This document shows, in pieces, positions 1 through 6,584 of a stretch of 20,818 nucleotides of DNA. The translations under genes were made by a program, and so were the position numbers. A model generated the notes under the pieces. It saw nothing but the letters and a program-made list of their open reading frames with translations. It was not told the DNA's origin and searched no databases. Location of the stretch: assembly GCA_002374055.1 (NCBI GenBank), contig DFLA01000014.1, forward strand, positions 1-20,818, in the 5' to 3' direction. How positions within the stretch are numbered: position 1 is the first letter of the stretch; every line of letters starts with the position of its first letter. The stretch comes from Caryophanales bacterium UBA3631. GTDB taxonomy: Bacteria; Bacillota_I; Bacilli_A; RF39; UBA660.

Positions 1-310
1 GTTTTGATAAATCTGGTGTTGAAATCGCAAATCCTAAATCTTTATTTAAGAAAACGAATCTTGCTCCTTTACTTACAGTTATTAATTCTTCTGTTACTGT
101 TTCATATCCGGCTTTAGTCTTTTTTTCAACTCCTACTAATTGATTTTGCCCTAGTGAATTATCATATTTTTGAACTCTTAAATACGTATTATCTATTTTT
201 ATATTATAAAGTGTATTTTCATTTGCTTCATGTTCATTTTCATGTTTTGGAATTAAGAGTAGTATGATTATTAATAATATCGCTAATAATGCATAAAAAC
301 ATTTTTTCAT
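1..310 (-). CDS. Membrane-anchored or secreted protein, 3' end outside window
   Basis: The reading frame is open from an ATG at 308-310 to the left edge, giving 103 codons with no stop, so the C-terminus is missing. The start is set by an AGGTG ribosome binding site just upstream (about 315-320). The first ~22 residues are Met-Lys-Lys-Cys followed by a Leu/Ile-rich hydrophobic stretch, which fits an uncleaved signal anchor or signal peptide. The Cys at residue 4 is too early for a lipobox. The rest is soluble and polar, with a region around residues 35-100 that looks beta-rich. I do not recognise a family. It sits just downstream of the terminator of the M48 protease gene, so it is probably transcribed separately. 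Confidence 0.75.
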   Translation of the reverse strand, partial: MKKCFYALLAILLIIILLLIPKHENEHEANENTLYNIKIDNTYLRVQKYDNSLGQNQLVGVEKKTKAGYETVTEELITVSKGARFVFLNKDLGFAISTPDLSK

Positions 311-356
311 ATTTTCACCTTCCTATTTTATTTTATCATTTTCAGTTAAAAATAAA

Positions 357-373
357 AAGGACTAATTGTCCTT
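357..373 (-). terminator. Intrinsic terminator of the M48 protease gene
   Basis: A 6-bp stem AAGGAC/GTCCTT with a 5-nt loop is followed on the minus strand by a T-rich tract (5'-TTTTTATTTTT-like, 356-344). The protease stop codon (372-374) overlaps the stem base. The same hairpin occurs after the lipoprotein gene at 5589-5605. Confidence 0.8.
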
Positions 374-1997
374 ATATTGATAATATTGTTGCGAATGATA
401 ATAGGAATAGTATATATATAATAATTAGTATAAATCTTAATGCTAATGACCATATATATGTGTGTATTTTTTTTATCTTTCCATCTATTTCCATTGTTTT
501 TATTTCTATATATGGTACTGGGCTTCTTCTATACCAACCTTTAATTTTTACTGTCTTATCAAAGTATTCTTTTGATTTAAATATTGCGAATAGTTTATTT
601 ACAATTTTTAATGGTTGGTTATAGTCTAAGAATATTATTCCTGTTTCATCTTGTATTACAAAGTCTTCGCTTAGTATACATCCAGGATTTCCTCTACCAA
701 TTATTTTTCCTTCTATTTCACATGGTATACTTGTTACTCCTGATACTTTTACTTCACTTAATAAGTCAGATACTTTTGCTTGTTTATAATTTTTATTATT
801 ATAATAGCGTGCATATTTTATGTATGATAGTAGGATTGTTATTATTCCACCTATTATTATTAATATTGATAATTGTGTATTTCCCATTGGTACTAGTAAT
901 AGTGATATTATTGTTAGTATAACTAGTGAGAATAGTGGTAAATATTTTATTATTAGTTCTATTACAAAGTCATCTACATATGATTCTGGTTTTTGTAAGT
1001 CAAAGTTTATAAATGGTTGTTGATTGAATTCTGAACTTCTTTTTGATATTGCATTTATTCTTTTTGATATTAATGGATGTGTTGAACTTAGTTCATAGAA
1101 TTTTGCCCAAATATTCCATTCTTCCCATTTCATTGCTTTTTTAATATTTTCTTTTGATATCATTCCTTCATCAAAACTACTTACAACTAGTGTTTTAGAT
1201 GTTTTCGAATCAAATATGCCTAATGCGTTGGATTTGGCTGCTGAATGTTTTTTCTTTTTATCTGTTTCATTGTTTGCACGTGTTGTTAATCCATATCCTA
1301 TTTTTATAAGTGCTTGGGAAAGCGCATTTGGATTTCTTGTTTCTTCTACACTGAAACTGTCTGCATAGTATTCTCTAGTTCTTGATAAGAATAATACTAT
1401 GTATTGACTAATTATATATAGTATGTATGCAATTAAACCAATTATTGCTGCATATGAATTATTATTGTTTTTATTATTTGATGATGATTTTGTGAATGTT
1501 TCATATATTCCATATAAGACAAGTGGTACAAGTTGTGCAACTGTTATAAAAAGCATATCATAATGTGTTACATGTCCTAGTTCATGTGCTACGACTGTAA
1601 GGACTTCTTCTGGTGTTAGTATTTCAAATATCCCCCTTGTTAATATTACTCTAGCATCATTTTTTGTTCTTCCATATGTAAAAGCATTAGGAGCTCCGTC
1701 ATCAATATAACCGATTTTTGGCTTTTTCATATTATATTTATTACAAATTTGATCTATAAAATTGTTTACATACTCTGGTAAATTATTTTCAAATGTTGCT
1801 CCATAAAACCATTTCATTGTAATATCTGTTAAAAATGGGGATATCAAAAACTGAAGTATTAATATTATTATACTTGCTACTATACCATATATTATTGGAA
1901 TAGTTGTATACATACATACTAGTATGATTATTGCCGCTAATAAGCCATATAAGCATGTCATAGTTAATAATGATATTCCTAATAAATTCTTTTTCAT
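372..1997 (-). CDS. M48-family membrane zinc metalloprotease (HtpX-like) with C-terminal OB-like domain
   Basis: A 541-aa integral membrane protease. Two N-terminal membrane segments (about 8-55) are followed by the M48 catalytic domain. The zinc site HELGH is at residues 138-142 (H138, E139, H142), and the third ligand is probably E209 in the REYYAD motif after another membrane segment. HPLISKR closes the catalytic region. Beyond this, two more membrane helices (about 352-395) lead to a soluble domain with 'GRGNPGCILSEDFVIQDETG', which resembles the OB-like tail of long HtpX-type M48 proteases. A final membrane helix ends the protein. Family members degrade damaged membrane proteins, and substrates here are unknown. 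An AGAGGTG ribosome binding site precedes the ATG. It is the last gene of a three-gene run, 13 nt after the small OB-like gene. It is longer than E. coli HtpX (about 290 aa), so no gene symbol is assigned. Confidence 0.88.
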   Translation of the reverse strand: MKKNLLGISLLTMTCLYGLLAAIIILVCMYTTIPIIYGIVASIIILILQFLISPFLTDITMKWFYGATFENNLPEYVNNFIDQICNKYNMKKPKIGYIDDGAPNAFTYGRTKNDARVILTRGIFEILTPEEVLTVVAHELGHVTHYDMLFITVAQLVPLVLYGIYETFTKSSSNNKNNNNSYAAIIGLIAYILYIISQYIVLFLSRTREYYADSFSVEETRNPNALSQALIKIGYGLTTRANNETDKKKKHSAAKSNALGIFDSKTSKTLVVSSFDEGMISKENIKKAMKWEEWNIWAKFYELSSTHPLISKRINAISKRSSEFNQQPFINFDLQKPESYVDDFVIELIIKYLPLFSLVILTIISLLLVPMGNTQLSILIIIGGIITILLSYIKYARYYNNKNYKQAKVSDLLSEVKVSGVTSIPCEIEGKIIGRGNPGCILSEDFVIQDETGIIFLDYNQPLKIVNKLFAIFKSKEYFDKTVKIKGWYRRSPVPYIEIKTMEIDGKIKKIHTYIWSLALRFILIIIYILFLLSFATILSI

Positions 1998-2010
1998 TCT
2001 TTTACACCTC

Positions 2011-2220
2011 TTATTTTTTATTGTATTTTTTTACAAAGAATGCTAATCGTTTTGTTACTTCTACTCCTTTGTATTGTTCACTATCAAATTCTACTATATC
2101 TCCTTGTTTTATTGTTTCGTCTAGTATATTTTTTTTGTTTAGTTCATAGATATTTTTTTCATTATCTATTATTTTTCCATTATATCCATCATATTCAGTG
2201 ATAATTCCTACTGTTTTCAT
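2011..2220 (-). CDS. Small (69 aa) OB-fold / cold-shock-like protein
   Basis: The start is taken at 2220, not the upstream in-frame ATG at 2238, because a GGAGG ribosome binding site lies 6 nt before it. The product is then 69 aa: an N-terminal GIITEYDGYNGKIID, a middle 'IKQGDIVEFD' and a basic tail. The order of an initial Gly-x-Ile strand, a Gly-containing second strand and 'GDxVxF' before a final strand recalls cold-shock/S1-like OB folds, but the RNP aromatic motifs of true Csp proteins are not evident. The gene overlaps the end of the 1108-aa gene by 26 nt and ends 13 nt before the M48 gene, so the three are probably co-transcribed and translationally coupled. Nucleic-acid binding is inference. 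Confidence 0.75.
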   Translation of the reverse strand: MKTVGIITEYDGYNGKIIDNEKNIYELNKKNILDETIKQGDIVEFDSEQYKGVEVTKRLAFFVKKYNKK

Positions 2221-5200
2221 GTTGTTCCTCCGTTTCATTTTTTATTATATTTTGTGTTATTTCATTTTGTTTGTATTTATCGAGTATAAATGTTTCTATT
2301 ATTTCATCATTATATTTTAATATATAGTATTCATTATTTGTTATACATGATATATTTTCTGAATTGTATTTTTGATTATTAATTACTATATCTTCTATTG
2401 GTATTCCATTCAAAAGTTGATTTAACGCATGTAGTTGGTTTATTTTTTTTAGTGCTTCTTCATTATAATAAATTTTTATATTTTTATTTATCTTATATTC
2501 TTCTGTATTATCTTTTCCTAGTTTTATTTCTTTTAGGTTTCCATTATTTGATAGTATAATTCCCTCAAATGTATCGTTTTTGTCATAATTAAAGTTTAAT
2601 CCATACATAGCTTCTTTTCTATCTGTTGTTATTGGTTGTAGTTTTTCTTTTTCTTTTTCCATTGCATAGTCATTTGTTATGATTATGTTTTCTATTGGAT
2701 ATTCGCTAGTTTTTGTATAGTTTTCTAGTAGTGTTGTTACAATTTGATTTGCTTCTATTAAGTCTTCGTTTGTATATTCATTTAATACGCTGTCTCTTAA
2801 TTCATTTTCAAATATTGTATTGCCATTTCTTATACCACTTACTCTTGATATAAATTTATCGTTTGGAGTTTTAAATATTATATTGAATCCATTTTTGTTT
2901 GTTAATATGAATTCCCATAAGTCTCTAAATGCTCCTTTTGATCTTAGACATGCATTTGTTCTTTCTCCTACTGATAGGTTGGTAAAGTCTAATGGTTGTC
3001 CAATTTCCACTTTTATTTGTTTTCCGTTTTTTAGTTTTATTATTTCGTTTAGTGGTGGAATTGTAAGGTATTCTTTTTCATACATTTTAGGAATAATTTC
3101 TAATACATTATTAAGTCTTGCTTGAGCAGTTGCGCTTGCTCTATTTTTTCCTGTATTTGAAAATATTAGTTTAAAGTCTTCTTCGCCTATTATAGTTGCA
3201 TATTTATTTGAGGTTAGTTCATGACAAAATCCTTCTTCTAGTAGTTTTGTCATTGTATGTTGTTCTATAAATTTAGTTTTTTCTGTTGATTCATTATATA
3301 GTTTGTAAAAACAATTTATTAATCCTGCTATTGATTGTGAACCAATTTCTAAGTCTATATTTTGTGCTACTGGTTGAAATGTTGTTCCATATCCTAAATA
3401 TTTATGTTTATCAAGCAGTTGTAGTAATTTTTGATATATTTCTGTTTCTGATAATACTTTTTCTTTTATACAATTTATATCAAGTTGCGATAGAATTTCT
3501 ATTAAATACTGTTCTTTTACTTTTTTAAATGAATATATATACTCCGCTTTTTTTTCTTCTTCTTTTGGAATGTTGTTTAGTTCATTTAATTCATATAGTT
3601 TATTTAATAATTCATTAAATATTTTTAGATTCTTTTTTTCTATTTTATCCATTAATTCTTTTGATGGATTCTTTTTAAATTCTATTATGTATTCTAGTTG
3701 TTCATTATTATTTTTTAGGTTTTCTTGTTCTTCTGTAAGTTCTGCATTAATATTTCTTATTTTATATTTTATTGTTCCTATGTCTTGTAGTTCAATATAT
3801 TTTTTTAGTATCCATTCTTTTTTAAATTTTTTATCTAAGTCTAGTTGTTTTATAAATTCTGGTGTTCTAATTTTTGAGTATTCTTCTCTTTCAATTTCTA
3901 TATATTGTTGTGTTATTTGGTGCAAAATATCTATGCTTGTTCCTATTTTTATATTTTCATACAATTCTTGTATTGTAATATTATTCTCTTTGCATATTTT
4001 TTGAAGATTTTTTGGTCTTTTTTCAAATACAGTATTTATTACTTCATCAAATGTTTGTTTTAATTTTGAATCTTGTTTATTAATTAATGTTTCAAATGTT
4101 GAAAAAATATTATATGAATATGATTCTAAAAACATAAATTCTCTTTGTATTACTGATTCTATTATTGAGTCCTTTTTATGTGTGTCTATTGTTAAATTTT
4201 CTTCTTTAAACATGTATAGTATTTTATTAAGATCTTCTTGATTTAAGTTTATTAAGTCCTTTATATTTTCATAATTAATATATTTTAATATTTGATATCC
4301 AAATTTATTTATTATTGTTTTAAGGTTTTCTTCATTTAAGCTTTCATATTTACATATTTGTTTTAATAATGTATTACAGTTTACTTCATTTATATTACAT
4401 TCAATATCATAGTTTAAATTTTCTAAGTAAACTATTATTTTCTTTGTTAAATCTTTCTTTTCTAATTCTGAGTTTAATTCTTTATTTTTTTCTATTATTG
4501 CTTCATCTAAACAGTTTAGCATTGTTTCGTTTACTAGTGAAGCGGCTATCTTTAATGAATTAAATTTATCATTATTTATTATATATTCTTTAAATTGTAT
4601 TCTTCTTTCTTCTTTAGGTAGTGCGCGTATATAATTTGATATTATTATCTCTAAGTCTTTTAATTCTATTTCATCATAAAGTATGTCTAAAAATTCTTTT
4701 TTTCTATCTTTACTTGTTTTTTTTATGAGTTCTATTATTTCTATATTTTTCAATCTTTCATAATTATTGTTCATTAATATATTAAATGCGCTGAACGAAT
4801 CATTTTCATTTAAGTGACTTATCAAATCATATAAAGCGTTGTGATTTATCCTATAATTGGGTAGTTTTATTATTTCTTCAAATATTTCTAGTTTATTATC
4901 TATTCCATTTAATATTTTAAATTCTTGAATACACTCATATTTATCTAGTATTTTTAGTATTTTCTTATATTGTTCTTTTGGTAAGTTTTTAAAAATTGTT
5001 TCTAAATTTAAGTTAATGCTTAGAATTTTATATCTGCTTTCTGGATTTTTTTCTAAAAAGTCGTCTATTGTTTTTATTGACTCATCTATGTTTTTAAATG
5101 AAATAATTATATCTGTATATTTTACCCAAAAATATGAATCATTATTTTCAAGTATAAACAATAATGCTTGTTTTTTTATTTCATCTTGTTCTATTGATTT

Positions 5201-5521
5201 TATTAGTTCTGTGTAGTTATATTGAAAATTTTTTTCTGTTGTTTTTAATATTTCTAATTTTCTTTCATCCGATAAATGAACATCTAATTCAATAATTCTT
5301 TTTTTATTAGAATTTAAGATATTAGATAGTTCATCTGTAATTTCTGCCTCTTCTTTTGTAAATAGTTTGTATTTTATTTTTTCATAATCATTGTCTTTAA
5401 AATACTTATAACTATTTTGTAGTATTTCTGTTCTTTCTTCTGATGTTAATAGTTTTGTTATATCAAGATTTTCATTTTCTAATACTTGTCTTATTGCTTC
5501 TTTTATTTTGTTTTCGTCCAT
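2195..5521 (-). CDS. Large (1108 aa) cytoplasmic protein of unknown function
   Basis: I do not recognise a family over the full length. The start is 5521 because AGGTG precedes that ATG and the first 11 codons of the longer frame lie in promoter/leader sequence. There is no signal peptide or membrane segment. Residues 1-580 are charged and helical, like irregular helical-repeat proteins, and about 590-690 is probably coiled coil. The C-terminal part (about 710-1108) looks globular. Within it, about 850-911 has a compact block: GERTNACLR, then 'LTNKNGFNIIF', then 'SRVSGIRNGNTIFENEL'. That order (polar-Cys-Arg, NGF strand, arginine-rich strand, RNG turn, xNEL/xNIE) weakly recalls small acetyltransferase-like proteins seen in phages. 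This is from memory and unverified. It heads a run with a small OB-like protein and an M48 protease, so a quality-control role is conceivable but unproven. Confidence 0.8.
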   Translation of the reverse strand: MDENKIKEAIRQVLENENLDITKLLTSEERTEILQNSYKYFKDNDYEKIKYKLFTKEEAEITDELSNILNSNKKRIIELDVHLSDERKLEILKTTEKNFQYNYTELIKSIEQDEIKKQALLFILENNDSYFWVKYTDIIISFKNIDESIKTIDDFLEKNPESRYKILSINLNLETIFKNLPKEQYKKILKILDKYECIQEFKILNGIDNKLEIFEEIIKLPNYRINHNALYDLISHLNENDSFSAFNILMNNNYERLKNIEIIELIKKTSKDRKKEFLDILYDEIELKDLEIIISNYIRALPKEERRIQFKEYIINNDKFNSLKIAASLVNETMLNCLDEAIIEKNKELNSELEKKDLTKKIIVYLENLNYDIECNINEVNCNTLLKQICKYESLNEENLKTIINKFGYQILKYINYENIKDLINLNQEDLNKILYMFKEENLTIDTHKKDSIIESVIQREFMFLESYSYNIFSTFETLINKQDSKLKQTFDEVINTVFEKRPKNLQKICKENNITIQELYENIKIGTSIDILHQITQQYIEIEREEYSKIRTPEFIKQLDLDKKFKKEWILKKYIELQDIGTIKYKIRNINAELTEEQENLKNNNEQLEYIIEFKKNPSKELMDKIEKKNLKIFNELLNKLYELNELNNIPKEEEKKAEYIYSFKKVKEQYLIEILSQLDINCIKEKVLSETEIYQKLLQLLDKHKYLGYGTTFQPVAQNIDLEIGSQSIAGLINCFYKLYNESTEKTKFIEQHTMTKLLEEGFCHELTSNKYATIIGEEDFKLIFSNTGKNRASATAQARLNNVLEIIPKMYEKEYLTIPPLNEIIKLKNGKQIKVEIGQPLDFTNLSVGERTNACLRSKGAFRDLWEFILTNKNGFNIIFKTPNDKFISRVSGIRNGNTIFENELRDSVLNEYTNEDLIEANQIVTTLLENYTKTSEYPIENIIITNDYAMEKEKEKLQPITTDRKEAMYGLNFNYDKNDTFEGIILSNNGNLKEIKLGKDNTEEYKINKNIKIYYNEEALKKINQLHALNQLLNGIPIEDIVINNQKYNSENISCITNNEYYILKYNDEIIETFILDKYKQNEITQNIIKNETEEQHENSRNYH

Positions 5522-5544
5522 CTTTACACCTACTTTATATAAAA

Positions 5545-5573
5545 AGTATATCATTTTATGTAGATTTAGTAAA
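5545..5573 (-). promoter_or_regulatory. SigA-type promoter of the 1108-aa operon
   Basis: On the minus strand, TTTACT (5573-5568), a 17-bp spacer and TATACT (5550-5545), with an extended -10 TGA directly upstream. It lies between the T-run of the lipoprotein terminator and the 5521 start. Confidence 0.7.
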
Positions 5574-5588
5574 TAATCATTAAAAAAA

Positions 5589-5605
5589 AAGGACTAATTG
5601 TCCTT
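5589..5605 (-). terminator. Intrinsic terminator of the lipoprotein gene
   Basis: Stem AAGGAC/GTCCTT, loop of 5 nt, followed on the minus strand by nine T (5590-5582). The lipoprotein's TAG stop (5594-5596) lies in the stem and loop. The hairpin is identical to that at 357-373. Confidence 0.85.
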
Positions 5606-6133
5606 ATATATTCCTAGTATTTTATCTTCTATTTCTTCTGTTATTGGATCTAGTGTCCATTTAGTATTTTTTTTATGCAGTGTGAATTCTAATGTGTATG
5701 TCACTCTATCTTTTGCATCTTTTAGTTTTTCTATTAGATATTTTTTATATAGATTATCATTATATGTTTCGTTTTCATAGAATTCGTTCATGTTTTCTTT
5801 TTTATAATTTTCTGCATCATTTATTATTTTTGTAAAGTTTTTTACTATTATTTGAGCGGTTACTTTTGCTTCATCGCCATCTATTGTTTCTTCTTTTATT
5901 GTGTATTGCATGTCTTTATATTGTTTTTTTATTATTTCTCTGTATTCATCTTTATTTGTTGAATCTAGTTTTGTTTTTGTGTTTATTACATTATCTAATT
6001 GGTTTAGTACTTCTTCATCTAGTATTTGATATTTATTTAAGAATTCTTCTACTTTTTTTGTTGGTGTATTACTTATATCTAGTGTGCATCCTGTTAATAC
6101 TATTATTGATAGTAATGTTATTATTTTTTTCAT
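5594..6133 (-). CDS. Small lipoprotein of unknown function (179 aa)
   Basis: The N-terminus is a classic lipoprotein signal peptide: a Lys-Lys start, a hydrophobic core and the lipobox LTGC with the lipidated Cys at residue 16. The mature part should therefore be tethered to the outer face of the membrane. It is charged. A helical section (about 25-60) is followed by a section (70-170) with a beta-alpha pattern including 'YTIKEETIDGDEAKVTAQI', the alternating strand pattern of NTF2-like or DUF4878-like lipoproteins. That comparison is tentative. A strong AGGAGG ribosome binding site stands 6 nt before the ATG. No clear promoter is visible directly upstream. It could be reached by read-through of the peptide mRNA upstream, although a terminator separates them. 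Confidence 0.85.
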   Translation of the reverse strand: MKKIITLLSIIVLTGCTLDISNTPTKKVEEFLNKYQILDEEVLNQLDNVINTKTKLDSTNKDEYREIIKKQYKDMQYTIKEETIDGDEAKVTAQIIVKNFTKIINDAENYKKENMNEFYENETYNDNLYKKYLIEKLKDAKDRVTYTLEFTLHKKNTKWTLDPITEEIEDKILGIYKDN

Positions 6134-6199
6134 ATTTGCCTCCTATCAATATGTTTTACTAAATATTTATTTTTATACATTTTAATTTTGTGTTAATTA

Positions 6200-6228
6200 T
6201 TGATTTTTTTATTTTTATGTGTTATGAT
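6200..6228 (+). promoter_or_regulatory. Promoter of the plus-strand small RNA
   Basis: TTGATT (6200-6205), a 17-bp spacer and TATGAT (6223-6228), placing the start of transcription near 6235. No open reading frame of note follows, only a structured segment ending in a strong terminator. Confidence 0.7.
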
Positions 6229-6257
6229 GTATGTAGTGAAGGGATTCTTCATATAAT

Positions 6258-6294
6258 AAAAAAAGGAAACATTCAGTTTTTGCGAGTTGAATGT
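6258..6294 (-). terminator. Minus-strand terminator of the peptide mRNA
   Basis: On the minus strand, ACATTCA (6294-6288), a 12-nt loop and TGAATGT (6275-6269), then TTTCCTTTTTTT. This would end the peptide mRNA near 6258, inside the 5' part of the plus-strand RNA. Confidence 0.6.
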
Positions 6295-6329
6295 CTGCCT
6301 AGTTAATTGCCTTATGGCTCTTATTCAGT

Positions 6330-6363
6330 GACACTTATTCTAGCGAATGAGTGTCATTTTTTT
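6330..6363 (+). terminator. Strong terminator of the plus-strand small RNA
   Basis: An 11-bp stem (6330-6340 with 6345-6355, starting GACACT and containing one G-T wobble) has a TAGC tetraloop and is followed by A and seven T (6357-6363). On the minus strand no T-run follows, so it acts mainly on the plus strand. Confidence 0.85.
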
Positions 6364-6446
6364 ATTATTGTTACCATGTGGGTAATAAGTAATAAATTGA
6401 TAGCGATGAGTTTTAGAGTTTTTATTATAAAAGTCTTTGTCTTCAT
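6354..6446 (-). CDS. 30-aa hydrophobic basic peptide, candidate type I toxin
   Basis: The ATG at 6446-6444 follows a GGAGGT ribosome binding site (6460-6455) at ideal spacing. The frame ends at TGA 6356-6354. The peptide starts MKTKTFIIKTLKL, continues with a hydrophobic stretch (AINLLLITHMVTII) and ends in Lys-Lys, with six lysines in total. One short membrane helix with positive ends is the usual make-up of type I toxins and other small membrane peptides. It has its own near-consensus promoter, a leader that can pair with the ribosome binding site, and a convergent small RNA overlapping its 3' end. It is too short for standard gene calling. I recognise no homologue, and toxicity is inference. 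A small membrane protein with another role is the main alternative. Confidence 0.6.
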   Translation of the reverse strand: MKTKTFIIKTLKLIAINLLLITHMVTIIKK

Positions 6447-6511
6447 TCTATCAAACCTCCTCTCTTTTTGGAGTAAGAGGTAGACACTCAACAACTGATA
6501 TTTCCTATATA

Positions 6512-6540
6512 ATTATAACTTGTAATTAATTTGTAGTCAA
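6512..6540 (-). promoter_or_regulatory. Near-consensus promoter of the 30-aa peptide mRNA
   Basis: On the minus strand TTGACT (6540-6535), a 17-bp spacer and TATAAT (6517-6512). The start is expected at the G near 6505, giving a leader of about 59 nt before the ATG at 6446. Confidence 0.8.
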
Positions 6541-6584
6541 TATAAATATTAATTTTTTGTTAATTGCTATATAAAGAAAAAGAG

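Larger units (their letters stand above)
6235..6364 (+). ncRNA. Candidate antisense small RNA convergent with the 30-aa peptide gene
   Basis: A transcript of about 130 nt is bounded by the promoter at 6200-6228 and the terminator at 6330-6363. No credible coding frame with a ribosome binding site is present. It holds a hairpin from ACATTCA/TGAATGT (6269-6275 with 6288-6294). Its 3' end crosses the stop codon of the minus-strand peptide gene, and the two transcripts should be complementary over roughly 100 nt. This is the geometry of antitoxin RNAs such as RatA or SR4, which pair with the 3' part of a toxin mRNA. The assignment is structural; I recognise no Rfam family. An independent regulatory RNA with accidental overlap remains possible. 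Confidence 0.55.

Noticed and set aside
584..922. Plus-strand open frames opposite the M48 gene
   Set aside because: They lie antisense to a clear protease gene, have no ribosome binding site, and read as Leu/Phe-rich low-complexity protein, as expected for shadows of AT-rich coding DNA.
2221..2238. Upstream start (MKRRNN) for the 69-aa OB-like gene
   Set aside because: The region contains the GGAGG site for the downstream ATG at 2220, so it is leader rather than coding.
6235..6364. 6S RNA or SRP RNA as identity of the plus-strand small RNA
   Set aside because: The segment is about 130 nt, lacks the long terminal helix with a central bubble of 6S RNA, and shows no SRP Alu or GNAR-type signature that I could see.
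6541..6584. Intrinsic terminator after rny
   Set aside because: Only a weak 5-bp ATTAA/TTAAT pairing is present and no clear stem plus T-run, so none is annotated.
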